This document shows, piece after piece, positions 11,261-22,558 of a stretch of DNA of 64,000 nucleotides (position 1 is its first letter; each line of letters starts with the position of its first letter). The notes under the pieces were generated by a model. It did no database searches, had not been told where the DNA came from, and was given only the letters and a program-made list of their open reading frames with translations. The DNA comes from Moesziomyces globuligerus (lineage: Eukaryota; Basidiomycota; Ustilaginomycetes; Ustilaginales; Ustilaginaceae). Both the position numbers and the translations under genes were made by a program. The stretch is from assembly GCA_030849465.1 (NCBI GenBank), contig JARVLF010000013.1:868001-932000 (forward strand), given 5' to 3'.

Positions 11261-11935
11261 TGTGGTATATGTGAGGGGATGACGGATACGAAGGGTATGG
11301 TGAAGAGGGAAGGCAAGAGTGATGTGGGCACCAGTGGCGATTAGGCGCACGCCGGCCGCGAGCACGTTGGCTTGGGTTTGTGCGTATTGCTTCTGCTGCT
11401 GTTGCTGTGTGGCCCCGGCTGGCCTCGCTCAGGCGGAAAAGCTTCTTCTTCCAGCTTCTACCATTTTTGGCCACTGGCTGCTGGGTTCAGAAAATCTTTT
11501 CCTCCCTGGGCCGTCTGCCCTGTTGGCGAGATTTTGGCGCTCCTGTGGTTGGTGCGCTGTGGCCAGAGTTGAGCCACGGAAAACACGCTGCCGAAAATCG
11601 CGCGGGTTGCACGGCATTCTTCCCGCACCCGTTCCCCGTCGAACGGCACATTTTATCAGTTTGTTTCGTAGTCTGTCTTAACACTGATTAGAAATCACCG
11701 GTCTGTGCGAACGGTGACATGAAACCAACACACACCACACACTTTTGCCTCTTGCAGATGATGCCAGCAAGCGTGTTCTCGTGACTTTTTGCACAGACAA
11801 GTCAGCACAGATAGATAAAGCAATGATCATGGCAGCCACGAGATAGATTGCACGACCACGGGCGAACCGGCTGTGAGCCGATGCCAGCGAGCCTTACATC
11901 AGGACGAAAGCTTTTCGAGGATAAGCGTAGGGCGA
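11261..11935. other. Spacer between the PDI 3' end and the eEF1B-gamma promoter
   Basis: 675 bp, no gene supported. The part next to 11260 should be the eEF1B-gamma promoter and leader; the part near 11936 is the 3' region of the disulfide isomerase gene on the same strand. A short GCT/GTT-rich stretch lies near 11388-11406. Confidence 0.5.
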
Positions 11936-13540
11936 TCAGAGCTCCTCGTGGTGGCGGGGCTCCTCCTGGGCCGGGGCGGCGTCCTCGGTGCCAGTGGCGT
12001 TGATGGGGTCGAGGTCGACCGAGACCTTGTGCTTGCCGTTGAGCGCGATGAAGTCGACAAAGCCCTCGAGCGAGCGGTCGCCGGTGAACTCGATCCAGTC
12101 GGCGCTGCCGGCGGCCTTGAACTTGATGGTGGGGAACGACTGCACCTGGAAACCAGCCGAGGGCGGAATGTCGTTGGCGGTAGCGTCCATCTTGGCGATG
12201 AGCACCTTGTCCTTGTGCGCCTTGTACTTCTCACCGAGCGTGTCGTAGGTGGGCGCAAGCTTCTTGCAATGGCCGCACCAGGGGGCGTAGAACTCGACGA
12301 GCTTGTCCTTCGAGTCGTCGCCGATGATGGCGTCAAACTCGTCGGCGACGAGCACGTGCACGGGGCCGTCCTGGTCCTTGGGCACGGGCTCCGACTTGAC
12401 CGAAGGCTTGAGCGAGCCCGAGCTGTACTTGGTGACAAAGTCCGAGACCTTGGCCACGAGGTCGCCCGAGAGGTCCTCGAGCGGGTACTTGAGGTTCTGC
12501 TCAATGTCCTGCACCGCAAACGCGGGCCAGGTCTCGCCCTGGATGTTGAGCGACTTGGCGTGCGCAGAGTACTTGACGGCGTCGATCCAGACAAAGTTGA
12601 GCTTGCCCTTGTTCGCCTTGGCGAGCGGCTTGAGCGAGTCGACCTGGGCCTGGAGGTCCTTGGCCTCGGGGTCGGCAAACAGGTACGCGAGCGGCAGGCC
12701 AGCCTCGGCGTAGTTCATGAAGTTCTCGGCGCTGAGCTCGTCAATGAGCGGGATCGACTGCGCCTTGAGGAACGAGGTGATCTCCTCCTCGGAGAGCGCC
12801 TTGGCGTCGAGCTTGACCTCGGGCTCGTCGAACTGGCGGTAGATGACAAAGGCGGGAGCGGTAACGCCGGCCTCCTTGGCGACGGCGGCGTCGTTGACGA
12901 CACCGAAGAGGTAGTTGTCGCGGAGCTTGTTGGCGACGGCGGTGACGGCAGCGAGGTTCTTGGCGTCCGAGGCGTCGAGGTAGGCGACGGCAACGACGCG
13001 GTCCTTGGTCTTGAAGTCGGCAAACAAGTCGGCGGTGACGGTGGAGAGCGCAGGGAGGGCCTGCTTCTTCATGTACGAGACGATGCCGTCAGCCTTGCGG
13101 TTGCCGTTGTAGTCGGTCGGGGTGCCGTCGCGGAAGACCTTGAGGGTGGGGAAGCCCTCGATGCCGTGCTGAGCACACAGCTCGTTCTCCTCGGTGCAGT
13201 CGACCTTGGCGAGCTTGATGCCGTCCGAGACGAGCTCGGTGGACGCCTTCTCGTACTCGGGAGCGAGCTGCTTGCAGTGGCCACACCACGGGGCGTAGAA
13301 CTCGACGAGCATCAGGTTCTATTTGTCGGAGGGAAGTGGAAGCAAGGGGTCAGCATCCGTTCGCGACGAGTCATCCGAGCAGATGAAGCCATCATGACAA
13401 CGTACCTCTGGCTGGACGGTGGCGGTGAAGTTGTCCTTGCCAAGCACAAGGACGTCGGACGACGACGACGAGGCGTCGGCGGCCATGAAAGTGGCGGCGG
13501 TGGCGAGACCGGCCGCGATGGCGGAGCGGGAGAAACGCAT
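11936..13540 (-). CDS. PDI1: Protein disulfide isomerase
   Basis: Endoplasmic reticulum oxidoreductase that forms and isomerises disulfides. Exons in transcript order are 13406..13540 and 11936..13318 (intron 87 nt, donor GTACGT), giving 505 aa. Residues 1-23 look like a signal peptide (Ala-rich hydrophobic stretch after MRFSRS). The domain order is a-b-b'-a', with CGHC active sites at residues 57-60 and 393-396, both in YAPWCGHCK. The b-b' region is unremarkable. The C-terminus is HEEL, an H/KDEL-type ER retrieval signal with Glu in place of the usual Asp. The intron falls just before the first active site. A long open frame on the opposite strand is a codon-bias shadow. Confidence 0.96.
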
Positions 13541-14278
13541 CTTGAAGCTGACCGTGTGGACGACGGAGGTGAGATGATGGTGAGAGGGGAAAGGGTAAGC
13601 TATTCGAGGCCAAGATATGTCAGTGCAAGCGAGTGTCGAGCACGCAGACACAGTGCAACCAAGGCGAGCCGTGCGCTAGGACGTGCCTTGGCGGAGGCGA
13701 CGGCTGGCACGAGTGCAAGTGCGAGTGCAGCTGCGAGAGCCAGAGCCGGAGCAAGCGACGCCTACGTGGCACTCTTGGCCTCTGAGAAGAATCGCGCCCA
13801 CCCCTTCTGCTGAGCGCTCTGGCGCGTGCCGGATCGCCACCTGTCGCGGTGGGCGCGCCCTTGGAGGAAAATTAAAGCCGAGAGTGGGCTCGTGCTCAGT
13901 AGCGCCGCCTGGTGCGGTGATTTTGGAATTTCGGAATTTAGCCCTTCTCTGCAGCTCAGGCTGTGGCGCACATACCTTCCAGCTCATCGTGTTGCGTTGG
14001 CCCTGCCGCGCCAGACACGCAACCCACAGCTTTCGGCCTCATTTCTCAGACACCAACACTTTTTGCCGCCTCGCGCACGCACCCGCTCGCGCCGACCCCA
14101 CATACCTCATTCGGCCACCTCTTCCGTCCGGCTTCGGGAATGCATTCTGCACCGCGCAAGCCGTTCACCGTCATTCGTCCCGTCCCGATTTCTTACATGT
14201 AGTCACGAGAATGCACCCAACATCATCCACAGAGCCAATTGAATCTTGATTCGCTCCGAGCACGTGAACGCTGCTGCT
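13541..14278. other. Spacer between APC1 3' end and PDI promoter
   Basis: 738 bp without a supported gene. The region adjoining 13540 should carry the PDI promoter; no unfolded-protein-response element was recognised with confidence. Short alternating purine-rich repeats (GCAAGTGCGAGTGCAGCTGCGAG-like) occur around 13710-13735. Confidence 0.45.
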
Positions 14279-17200
14279 TTACGATGCCGCGTCGCTGCCT
14301 GCCAGCTCCGCAATCAGCTGGTCTAGTATGAACGTCGTCCATGGCGCCTGAGCGGCTCCTCCAAATGCCGAGTCCGCTACCATGCGCAAACTGGCCCGCG
14401 CCCGTGCCTCCCTCTCCGCTTCATCGCCTGATGTCGCCATGAGCCGTGAGCTGTTCAGGAACTCGCGCATGTTGCCGTACAGGACCCTGACCTCCTCCGC
14501 GTCGGGGACCTCACTCGCCAACAGCGTGAGCCAGAAGTCGTCGTTGTTGATCCGGCGGAATCGAGCTGAGCCACTCTCGCCTCCGTCCTGCTGGCTGGTC
14601 AGGTGGTGGAGGATGGCCTGTGCCAGCGATGTGTCATGCTCAAAGAGCCATTGTGCATGCTGCTGCCCGCGACGGCGCAAGCTGCTCAGTAAGCAAGGCT
14701 GCACGAGTGCGACTGACTCGCCGGCCTCGCCCCACGCGTGGCTGCCGAAGAGCCGGCCGTGATGGTAGCGATAGAAGTCGTCTGCCAGCTGGAGATCCCG
14801 ATAATGCTTGCGCCATGCCGGTGTGTCGACCTGCTCGGGGCGTCCAAGCTGTATCACGGTCACGTAGAGCGGCAGCATGTACATCTTGTCCTGTGTCAGA
14901 CACTCCATCACCACCGACCGCATCAGCCATGCCGCTGACGAGCTCTTGTAGCCGCCTTCATCGCCATCGGCCGCCAACGACGCCTGCGACAAGCTACGCA
15001 CCAGCTCCTGATCCCGCCCAGCTGTGGCAAAGCCTTGCAGCGCTTCACGCAGCTCCGAAGACGTCGAACCAATTAGCTCGATCGCATCAGCAGATACGTC
15101 TATCGCGCACTTGTCTGCATCCGCTGACGTTAGACTCCGGCTGCCATGCGGATCCGCCAGAAAGTCGAGATGCGCCGTCTTGCGCTTCACGTACAGGATC
15201 TGGGAGCTGGACAGCAACGACGCTCCGGCCACAGCAGCTGCCGACGCCGATGCTCCGCCACGCCTCTCAACCGCCTTGCTATCGATGCTCGTGGGCCAGT
15301 ACCGAGTCGTGGCAGTCTGAATGGCCCCAGCTTGACGTGCGTTCGGCAGGAGCAGCGGCGTAAACGGATTAGCCTGCGTCGATTCGCCTGCACCGCCCGT
15401 CATCTTGACCGGAAGGCTGACCAGCTGGTTCGTATCGATGTCCGTGGCAATGAGCAGCCTCGGTTCGATCGCCAGGTACCATAGATGCCGGAACGCCTGC
15501 AAATGCGCTCGATTGTCGTTGCTCGACCGTGGGAAAGGCGGCAGGAACGCCACCAGCAGCGCCGCGACGCCCAGATCCGACGTGCCGAGCGTGTACCGAC
15601 CACCGCCGAGGAAGAGCAAGCCCAGCGCCATGTGAGTGGCCATGTGGCTTCCGTAGCACGTCTCGCCCTCGACCTCGCCGTGCGCACGCCGCAAATGGCG
15701 CAGCACCGCCACGTCGCCGCTTCCCGCGAGCACCATGCCGAGCGAGATCCTCACCTGGTCCAGCGCCGCGCGGATCGCCGACTTGCGGATCTTGCTGAAG
15801 AACGACACCGTCGACGCGCCCGCGTGTTGCTCGAGCTTCTCAGACTCTTCCCATAGGCAGCGACGCGCCTGCACATCTTTCGACCCGGCGTACTTGAGGC
15901 CGATTGCGAAACACGCGCCGGCTTGCATGTTGATCTGAGCCAGCTGGGCTGCTTCGGACAGCGGCCTGCCTGCTGCGATGCGCTGCTGCATCCAGGCTGG
16001 CAAGACGCCTTGGATCCATCCCTTGGTGGGCTCGATCGCATCCCACAAGATGAGCGAACGAGACAAGACGTGACTGAACAACACGTCTGGTCGGAGCTGA
16101 TCCAGTTCAGCCCGTGTCTGCGGAGGTGCCATGACGTCTGCGACTGCGCGGTTTCCGGACCGGAGGTAGACCAGACCGAGGGCTAGCGCAGCCGGACCTG
16201 AGGTCAGGTTGAGCTCAGGCATCTTACCGACGCCGACATCCCCTCGCTGGGCTTCTGCTAGCGAGAGACTCGCCACAGTATCCTCTCCGCCCCTTACGAG
16301 CTGAACCAGGCGCGAGACGATGCGTTTGTCCGGCAGGCTCTTCATGCCATCGCTCCGACCCTTGCCAAGGTAGACAAGACCGAGACTCAGTCCGGCCGAC
16401 ATCGAATAGGCCTCGCGATGCTGCGGCTGAATGTTGGCCGTCGGCGATTCCGGGGCACCGATCTGCTCCAGCATGCGCTTGGCCGTCCACCGGTGATTGC
16501 TGCCAAGGAACACCAGCCCCATTGCGAGCAGCCCGGCCGTTTGCGTGATGATGGACAGATTGAGGGGCGCAGAGCCCGAAGGTAGAAATGCGGTGAGCTG
16601 CATCCCGATCAAATGTCTTGCGGTAGGATCGGCGGTGCCCACGGTCGAGACGGCCATGCCCAGCAAAAAGCCGATGGTCAAGAGGTTGTTGCGCATCTTA
16701 AGGTATCGGAAAACGTGGACGGGAGTCAGAGACGGCAGCTGCCTCATCAGCCCCAGGCCATACAGGAAGCCAGCATGGCGCGCCGTCACCTGCTCGCCCA
16801 GATGAGCAAAAATCCACTTGGAGTCAACTTTGACGTCAGCCGTCACGTTGAGCTCCAACACCGAAGCTACGCCATTGTGGAACTCGGGCCAATCGAGGCC
16901 AGCCGCGTCCGCCTTGATGTCCGGCTCGATCGTTGTGCCGCGCGGCCTGACTTTGACTGCGAGGCAGATGGAAGGGATTCGCCACCGATGAGTGGGGAGG
17001 AAAGGGCGCGAGGTCATGAAGAGCATGGCTCTGCCGAGGGGCAGCGCCTTGGTGCGCTCCCCAGTCGCAGCCACGGCAGCAGAGTGCTGCTCATTGATTG
17101 ATGCCTCGGTCTGGTTCTCGTTCTCCGCAACGTAGACAGAGTTGACCGAGTCAGTCTGCAGTAACGCAACCACATCCCGTAGTCGAAAGTCCCTGCTGAA

Positions 17201-20200
17201 CAGCTGGGCACAGATGGGGTCGAGAGGAGCGCCCTCTGGCAGCGTTCGAATGAGTTGGGCCGGGATGCGCCGCGCGCTGCTGTCGCCGAGAGCACCTTGC
17301 TGAGGCGCAGCATTGAGAACCATCTCGGCGCGCTGAATGGTCTCGTAGAACTCGGCGCTCTTACCGCTCGGAGGATGGAGCTGACAGTGGCGGATCGCCT
17401 GGTACAGGGGCAGTGCAAGTCCGAATGGCAGTCTCCTTAGTCTTTCTAGATCGAGCTTGTGTGTAAGCATTGCTTCGACCACAGAGGTCGAGAGATCCGA
17501 GCCTTTCTGCTGTCGTTGAGCGAAGACTGCGTACGTTGCGAACACTGCATGAAGCAACGGGAACGTCTTTGTGGCCTCCTCGATCTCTGACTCCGTAGCG
17601 ATCCAAGTCGAGAGCGAGACGGCAGTGGTCGAATTGCCAGATAGCATGTTGAGAACCACTTGGTACAGATCCTTTGGCGGCGCTCCGCTTCCAGCTTCGC
17701 CTGATGCTGCATCCGTAGCATTCTGCGAGGCACGCGTGGGATCAGAGTCTGTGCCGACGTTTCGAAGCATGAATCGGCGGCACAATGCCTCGGTCCAGGC
17801 TGATGCACCAAGACTATCGGCCAGGGCAGCAGCGAGGCTAGCAATCTCGTCCAATTCAATGGAGCTTCTTGATGTGTCGAGGCGCGTCTCTTCGGCGAGA
17901 AGGTAGAGGACCAGCATCGTCTGGTGGGCTTCTGCGACGCCGAGCTGGGCTGGCATGCTCCTTGCAACGCTTTCCGCTTGATCGGCCTTGGAGCACAGAG
18001 GAGCGAGAGATGACAAAAGTGGATCTTCGCCAAACATGCGGTGCGCTGTCGAGTGAGAGGTGTCTTTCTGCGATGAAGACGATCCGAAGCTACTGAGGAT
18101 TGCCGACCAATCATCCTCCGCAGCAGCGAGCCCGCTCTTCTGCGGCAAATGTGTAGCAGAAAGGAAGCGCTGCTGGATCCACTCGCCGGCGATTTTGGTC
18201 GCGATAGGGCTTGGGAGCGTCCGGAAGAAGGTGGCAAGTACTCGAGCCGCGATGGCGCAGCGCGGTCGCAGATCCAAGCTAGCGAGGACGACCTGCTGGT
18301 CGTCATTGCAATTTGGGCCAAGGAGCAGGCTGCCACTTTCGTCCTTGCTACTGTTGGATGCCCGAAAAGACAGTGAGGAGATAAGGCCGTCGCATCGCTT
18401 CAAGGCCGAGGCAAGAGAGCCTAAGGCGGTGACGTCCAGCGGTGGTCGTGTGGGTGAAGGGGGCCCAAAATGCAGCTCGACTTTCCCCGTCGGGCTGATT
18501 GTAAGCACCTCGACAGACTCGGAGGAAACCGCCTGAACCGGCGTCACGGCAGAGCTGGGTACCACCGCAGCCGCTTGTAGCTTGCTCGGAACTTTGCAGA
18601 AGGGCAGATTGCGAGCGCGGTCCGCCTGGCCCAGTCTTTGGAAGCCAAGTTTGCGACAGAAGGTCTGGTTTGTAGCCGGTACGGATAAGAAGCAGAAGGC
18701 AGCGCTGGAGTCGAGCCGTTCAAAGACGGCACTGTGCACTTTGATTCGCTCAGCGTCAGGAGCAGCAGCAAGGCCGGGCACCTTGATCTCGTCGAGCAGG
18801 CAGACGCTTGCAAAGCCACGCGCAAAGCTGTCGATGTCGGCGATGCGCGCCAGATCGACGTCGTCAACCTCGACAAGTGCCGCATCTGCATCCGCCGCGT
18901 CGACTCGCATGCCGTCGGGAACGCCTGTTCCAAACGTGGACGTCATCCGGCCTGTATCCAAGCTTGAGTCCAAGCGGGATAGGTTCATGGAGGGTCTCGA
19001 TTTGATGGCGGCGGACGAGGTGCGATTCGAGGTGCGGGGACCGTTGTACGGAGTACGCGCAGCCGTCTGGGAGCTGCGGCGGATGCGAGCTGCCGAGGCC
19101 TGCGAGCCTGTGATACGCATGCTGGTGCCAGTATTGCCGAGCTCTTCGAGCATTGCTTCGCGTTGGTATGCTTGGGACTGGAGACGAAGCCCGTCTGCGG
19201 TGTGAGAGATGTTGGCGAGGGTGCGGTCGCGCGCTTGGGAGGTAGGGTCCTCCTTGCGGCCGTTGGATCTGCGGTCGGGGACGCCAGGCTGCATGGCGCT
19301 GATCCGGCGGCTTCTTCCGCTTGGATCCCTTCCCATACCTGCTGAAGCAAGGCCGCTGGTACGCCTCTCCAAATCGATCCGGGCACTGCGTCTGAGTGTA
19401 GAAGGAAGACCTCTGCCCAGCGATTTGGTTGCCGGTGTATCGGAGCGTGGAGGTTTCGAAGGGCCTTGTTGCATGTCGTCCTGGTCTGGCAGAGCGTACA
19501 TATGCGTGCTTGTGGAATTCGGCCTATCGTTGGAAGCCGCAGGTGCGGATGCAGAGGCAAGGGACGAAGGGATGCGCGGGGCCGAGAGTAGCGTCGCTGT
19601 GGCCTCGAAAGCATGGTGGCGAGCGGCGAAAGCGTATATGCGAATGACCGAGGTGCGTTGACTCGTGGTGACGATGAAGGCGGGAAAGCGGTCGTCGCCG
19701 AGGGATGAGACGAAGGCGATGGTCTCGTCGATCTCACCGAAGGGCGAAGCAGGCCCATGCGCAACGGGTCGCGGATCGTTTGTAGGCGAGAGGCCGAACG
19801 AAAGCTGAGGGAATAGATCGACCGGAACAAGATCGTCGTGGCATCTCGAGAGGTAGAAGACCATAGGAAGGAGACGAGTAGCATCTGCGTGGAGCTGGAA
19901 GGTGGAAGCGTAGTCGGAGTCATCGAGCATCTGGGAGATGCTGTAGCTAGAGTTCGAAGAGGAGGTGAGGTCTGGGAAAGGGTAGCCCATTGTGTTCGTG
20001 GCGTCAGCCTGCGATGAGAGAGTGGGGCGCTGGAGTTGAGAAGCGATGCGTTCGTCCTCGGACTCGATCTGGCGCTGGATGAGGAAGCCCAATGGTGCCG
20101 GAAACGCCTTGGCAAAGCGGAAGGGTAGATCCATGTCGAGCTGCTCACCAAGAGCGGGAAAGTGGATGTGCAATGCCTGCTCGAAGAAGATGCATAGCGC

Positions 20201-20620
20201 CCTGGCGGGTTGACTGGCTCCTCGGTCTGGGATGGTCCTGCCTGGTGCGGCCTCGATGTCGTCTGGGGAGCTCACGTGGAAGAGAGTCCAAAAAGCCTGG
20301 AGAATGGGACTGGGGAAGGTGAGCGTACGCACGAGCGCACTTCCCCTCGTCCAAGTGAGGAGGTTGTTCTTCCAGTGAAGCTCGTCGTGAGCGCCGCAGC
20401 TGCCATCGCTCTCGTAGTTCCGTTTGCCGGACGGCTGCGATGGAAGGTGTTGTGTCGTCGGAATGAATGTCCCCTCTGTGGTAGGCGTTGAGCGTGAGCG
20501 GATCTTCTTGAGACGAGCTAGCAGTTCGGATGTGGCGCCCGCCAGCTCTGGATCCCAGGCGACCGAAGGCGGGCGGGAGGTCGCCTGCACACGCTGGCTG
20601 ATGCGATGCGCGGCAGACAT
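14279..20620 (-). CDS. APC1: Anaphase-promoting complex subunit 1
   Basis: Largest scaffold subunit of the APC/C ubiquitin ligase (BimE/TSG24 family), acting at metaphase-anaphase. It is a single uninterrupted exon of 2113 aa; metazoan and fungal APC1 are usually 1,400-2,100 aa. The N-terminal half has WD40-like and long disordered Ser/Arg-rich stretches (about 370-560), likely phospho-regulated. Residues about 1300-1690 hold the PC-repeat solenoid. Examples are LLTIGFLLGMAVSTVG, LLAMGLVFLGSNHRW, SAGLSLGLVYLGKG, ALALGLVYLRSGN and MALGLLFLGGGRYTLG. The motif HLIGMQLTAFLP and the segment with LFSHVLSRSLILWDAIEPTKGW are typical of the family. It is divergent from the E2 gene across an 854-bp shared promoter region. 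Confidence 0.95.
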   Translation of the reverse strand: MSAAHRISQRVQATSRPPSVAWDPELAGATSELLARLKKIRSRSTPTTEGTFIPTTQHLPSQPSGKRNYESDGSCGAHDELHWKNNLLTWTRGSALVRTLTFPSPILQAFWTLFHVSSPDDIEAAPGRTIPDRGASQPARALCIFFEQALHIHFPALGEQLDMDLPFRFAKAFPAPLGFLIQRQIESEDERIASQLQRPTLSSQADATNTMGYPFPDLTSSSNSSYSISQMLDDSDYASTFQLHADATRLLPMVFYLSRCHDDLVPVDLFPQLSFGLSPTNDPRPVAHGPASPFGEIDETIAFVSSLGDDRFPAFIVTTSQRTSVIRIYAFAARHHAFEATATLLSAPRIPSSLASASAPAASNDRPNSTSTHMYALPDQDDMQQGPSKPPRSDTPATKSLGRGLPSTLRRSARIDLERRTSGLASAGMGRDPSGRSRRISAMQPGVPDRRSNGRKEDPTSQARDRTLANISHTADGLRLQSQAYQREAMLEELGNTGTSMRITGSQASAARIRRSSQTAARTPYNGPRTSNRTSSAAIKSRPSMNLSRLDSSLDTGRMTSTFGTGVPDGMRVDAADADAALVEVDDVDLARIADIDSFARGFASVCLLDEIKVPGLAAAPDAERIKVHSAVFERLDSSAAFCFLSVPATNQTFCRKLGFQRLGQADRARNLPFCKVPSKLQAAAVVPSSAVTPVQAVSSESVEVLTISPTGKVELHFGPPSPTRPPLDVTALGSLASALKRCDGLISSLSFRASNSSKDESGSLLLGPNCNDDQQVVLASLDLRPRCAIAARVLATFFRTLPSPIATKIAGEWIQQRFLSATHLPQKSGLAAAEDDWSAILSSFGSSSSQKDTSHSTAHRMFGEDPLLSSLAPLCSKADQAESVARSMPAQLGVAEAHQTMLVLYLLAEETRLDTSRSSIELDEIASLAAALADSLGASAWTEALCRRFMLRNVGTDSDPTRASQNATDAASGEAGSGAPPKDLYQVVLNMLSGNSTTAVSLSTWIATESEIEEATKTFPLLHAVFATYAVFAQRQQKGSDLSTSVVEAMLTHKLDLERLRRLPFGLALPLYQAIRHCQLHPPSGKSAEFYETIQRAEMVLNAAPQQGALGDSSARRIPAQLIRTLPEGAPLDPICAQLFSRDFRLRDVVALLQTDSVNSVYVAENENQTEASINEQHSAAVAATGERTKALPLGRAMLFMTSRPFLPTHRWRIPSICLAVKVRPRGTTIEPDIKADAAGLDWPEFHNGVASVLELNVTADVKVDSKWIFAHLGEQVTARHAGFLYGLGLMRQLPSLTPVHVFRYLKMRNNLLTIGFLLGMAVSTVGTADPTARHLIGMQLTAFLPSGSAPLNLSIITQTAGLLAMGLVFLGSNHRWTAKRMLEQIGAPESPTANIQPQHREAYSMSAGLSLGLVYLGKGRSDGMKSLPDKRIVSRLVQLVRGGEDTVASLSLAEAQRGDVGVGKMPELNLTSGPAALALGLVYLRSGNRAVADVMAPPQTRAELDQLRPDVLFSHVLSRSLILWDAIEPTKGWIQGVLPAWMQQRIAAGRPLSEAAQLAQINMQAGACFAIGLKYAGSKDVQARRCLWEESEKLEQHAGASTVSFFSKIRKSAIRAALDQVRISLGMVLAGSGDVAVLRHLRRAHGEVEGETCYGSHMATHMALGLLFLGGGRYTLGTSDLGVAALLVAFLPPFPRSSNDNRAHLQAFRHLWYLAIEPRLLIATDIDTNQLVSLPVKMTGGAGESTQANPFTPLLLPNARQAGAIQTATTRYWPTSIDSKAVERRGGASASAAAVAGASLLSSSQILYVKRKTAHLDFLADPHGSRSLTSADADKCAIDVSADAIELIGSTSSELREALQGFATAGRDQELVRSLSQASLAADGDEGGYKSSSAAWLMRSVVMECLTQDKMYMLPLYVTVIQLGRPEQVDTPAWRKHYRDLQLADDFYRYHHGRLFGSHAWGEAGESVALVQPCLLSSLRRRGQQHAQWLFEHDTSLAQAILHHLTSQQDGGESGSARFRRINNDDFWLTLLASEVPDAEEVRVLYGNMREFLNSSRLMATSGDEAEREARARASLRMVADSAFGGAAQAPWTTFILDQLIAELAGSDAAS

Positions 20621-21474
20621 GATGGTGTTGCACGCAGAGAGGCGCCTTCGGTCCGGCTGAAGTTGTGCCTCAAGACAGCATCCTCGCGATAATCGTCAGC
20701 CGCTCCTTCTTGGCCAGATAGGCGTGGGAATACGCAGTGCAGAGGGAAAGGAAAGAGGGTGAAAGGTGGTTGGTTGTCGGTCGGCTGGTCCGAATGCTTG
20801 TCTCGGCCAGCTTCGAATGTGTCACTTCTGCCGCTCGAGCCCAGCAGACAGCGACGCGACCCTGAACCCGTCACGTCTCGCATCCTCCACCTTTCTTGAG
20901 TTTTCGCCAGGCTGAGCAGACGCAGACGACGGCCTAACAGACCCGTCTTTTCGGCTTGATCCCGCACGCGCACAAGCCTGTCGAATGGAGCTAGAGCTCC
21001 TCCGGCACTTGGACGTGAGCGGCCACAGAAGAGTGGGATTGCAACCTCGATTTTTCGGATGGCTGCGGACCAGCACGCCAGGGTCGACACCCGAGCGCAA
21101 AGCAACGCTTCATTCACCCGCTCCTTCCTCCACCTTCCCTCCGCAGCCCGCGACTTGGACCAACTCGTATCCGCTCGCCACATCTCCTTCTTCTTCGCCA
21201 CGCTCGCCTACAAAGGACATCGCCGCACCGCGCTCGAGCTTACACCGATCTTTGCCGAAAGAGACGTGTCACAGAGCTTCTTTCTTCCGCCGTTCAACAC
21301 TCTCGCCACCGGCTCGAACAGCGTCTGCTGTGCCCGCACTTGGTACTCTACCACGCGATCTCACGCGGCTTTCGCCCTCAGCACCTCGCTGCGCGCCACC
21401 TCTCGCGTCGACATCCCAGTTGTGACCGATCACACCACGAGCGCTGCTATTCATCGCGCCTGTGTACCGCCAAG
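20621..21474. other. Bidirectional promoter region between APC1 and the UBE2G1-type E2
   Basis: 854 bp between divergent starts. No independent gene is supported. The side next to the E2 gene is strongly C/T-rich (about 21110-21470), like other leaders in this window. Confidence 0.5.
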
Positions 21475-22183
21475 ATGACCTCGTCACCATCCGGCAACAC
21501 CTTGTTGCTCAAGCGTCAGCTCACCGAGCTCCGCAAGCGCCCCGTCGATGGCTTCAGCGCCGGCCTCAAGGACGAGAGCAACCTCTTCGAGTGGGAGATC
21601 ATGATCATCGGCCCCAACGACACCCTCTACGAAGGCGGCTTCCTCCGCGCCGAGTTGATATTCCCGCCAGAGTACCCGCTTCTCCCGCCCAAGATGAAGT
21701 TCATCACCCCCATGTGGCATCCCAACATCTACCCGGACGGCACCGTCTGCATCTCCATCCTGCATGCACCCGGAAAGGACGAGTACGGTTACGAGGACGC
21801 CAGCGAGCGTTGGCTCCCCGTCCACACCGTCGAGTCGATCGTAAGTTTGCGCTGCCTCGCTGTGCCGGCCTCATAACCTTGGCTCCTCTCGCTGACATTT
21901 TGACAATTCGACATCGCACAGCTCATCTCGGTCATCAGTCTGCTCTCGGCCGACGTGCCCAACACTGACTCGCCAGCGAACATCGACGCCGCCAAGCAGG
22001 TCCGAGAAGACATTGCAGCATACAAGAAGAAGGTACGTGATCTTGCACGGCCACTTCGGCACCAGCACACAGCGATCTTTCCGTGACGGCATTGCTGACC
22101 TCTCGATTCGGCCCTCTCCTGTGTCCACCCATTTACAGGTTCGAAGGCTGGTCAGGCAGTCGGCAGAGGAAGCCTTCGACTAA
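21475..22183 (+). CDS. UBE2G1: Ubiquitin-conjugating enzyme E2, UBE2G1/Ubc7 class
   Basis: Carries activated ubiquitin on a cysteine for transfer by E3 ligases; this E2 class serves ER-associated and cullin-linked degradation. Exons are 21475..21840, 21922..22032 and 22139..22183, all phase 0, giving 173 aa. The HPN motif is at 82-84 and the catalytic cysteine is C92 (DGTVCISIL). The class-defining acidic-loop insertion follows (HAPGKDEYGYEDASERW). The line VEGFSAGL-like (VDGFSAGL, residues 24-31), TLYEGGF and the end QSAEEAFD resemble UBE2G1 more than yeast Ubc7. Introns are 81 and 106 nt. The choice of orthologue name (S. pombe Ubc15 or Ubc7) is an inference. Confidence 0.93.
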
Positions 22184-22558
22184 AGCATGGCCCGTACCCA
22201 ACGGTCTCTCGCTGCCTCGATCCGACTAGAGCAATCTCGAGGCTCGTGCATCGCCTAATGTCCTCTTCGCCCGTTTACCTGTACTACCAGCATATCCACG
22301 CTCGCGATCTGTTTCCATTCATACTTTGTCGATCTCCTGCTCGATGGGTCATCGAGGCTGTCTTTGATTGAGCACAGCAGGTTGATCACGCGTGACGAGA
22401 ATCATTGGAGATGGAGCTTCTCCGCTCATTTCACGCAAGACACGACGAAACATGAGATGATAGCAGAACTAGGCGTGCGTGTTGGTACAGAATAGTGATA
22501 CAAGAGACAGTTCAGGGTGTTGCAGAGGTGTGCAAGGAAAGCTGGGTGAAGTTGGGTC
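22184..22558. other. Convergent spacer between the E2 gene and CAF1
   Basis: 375 bp containing 3' regions of both genes. Nothing else is seen. Confidence 0.5.

Noticed and set aside
11873..13813. 646-codon open frame on the + strand opposite PDI
   Set aside because: It mirrors the codon bias of the PDI gene on the minus strand; its composition (Gly/Val/Asp/Glu/Leu repeats) has no domain, and PDI is unmistakable.
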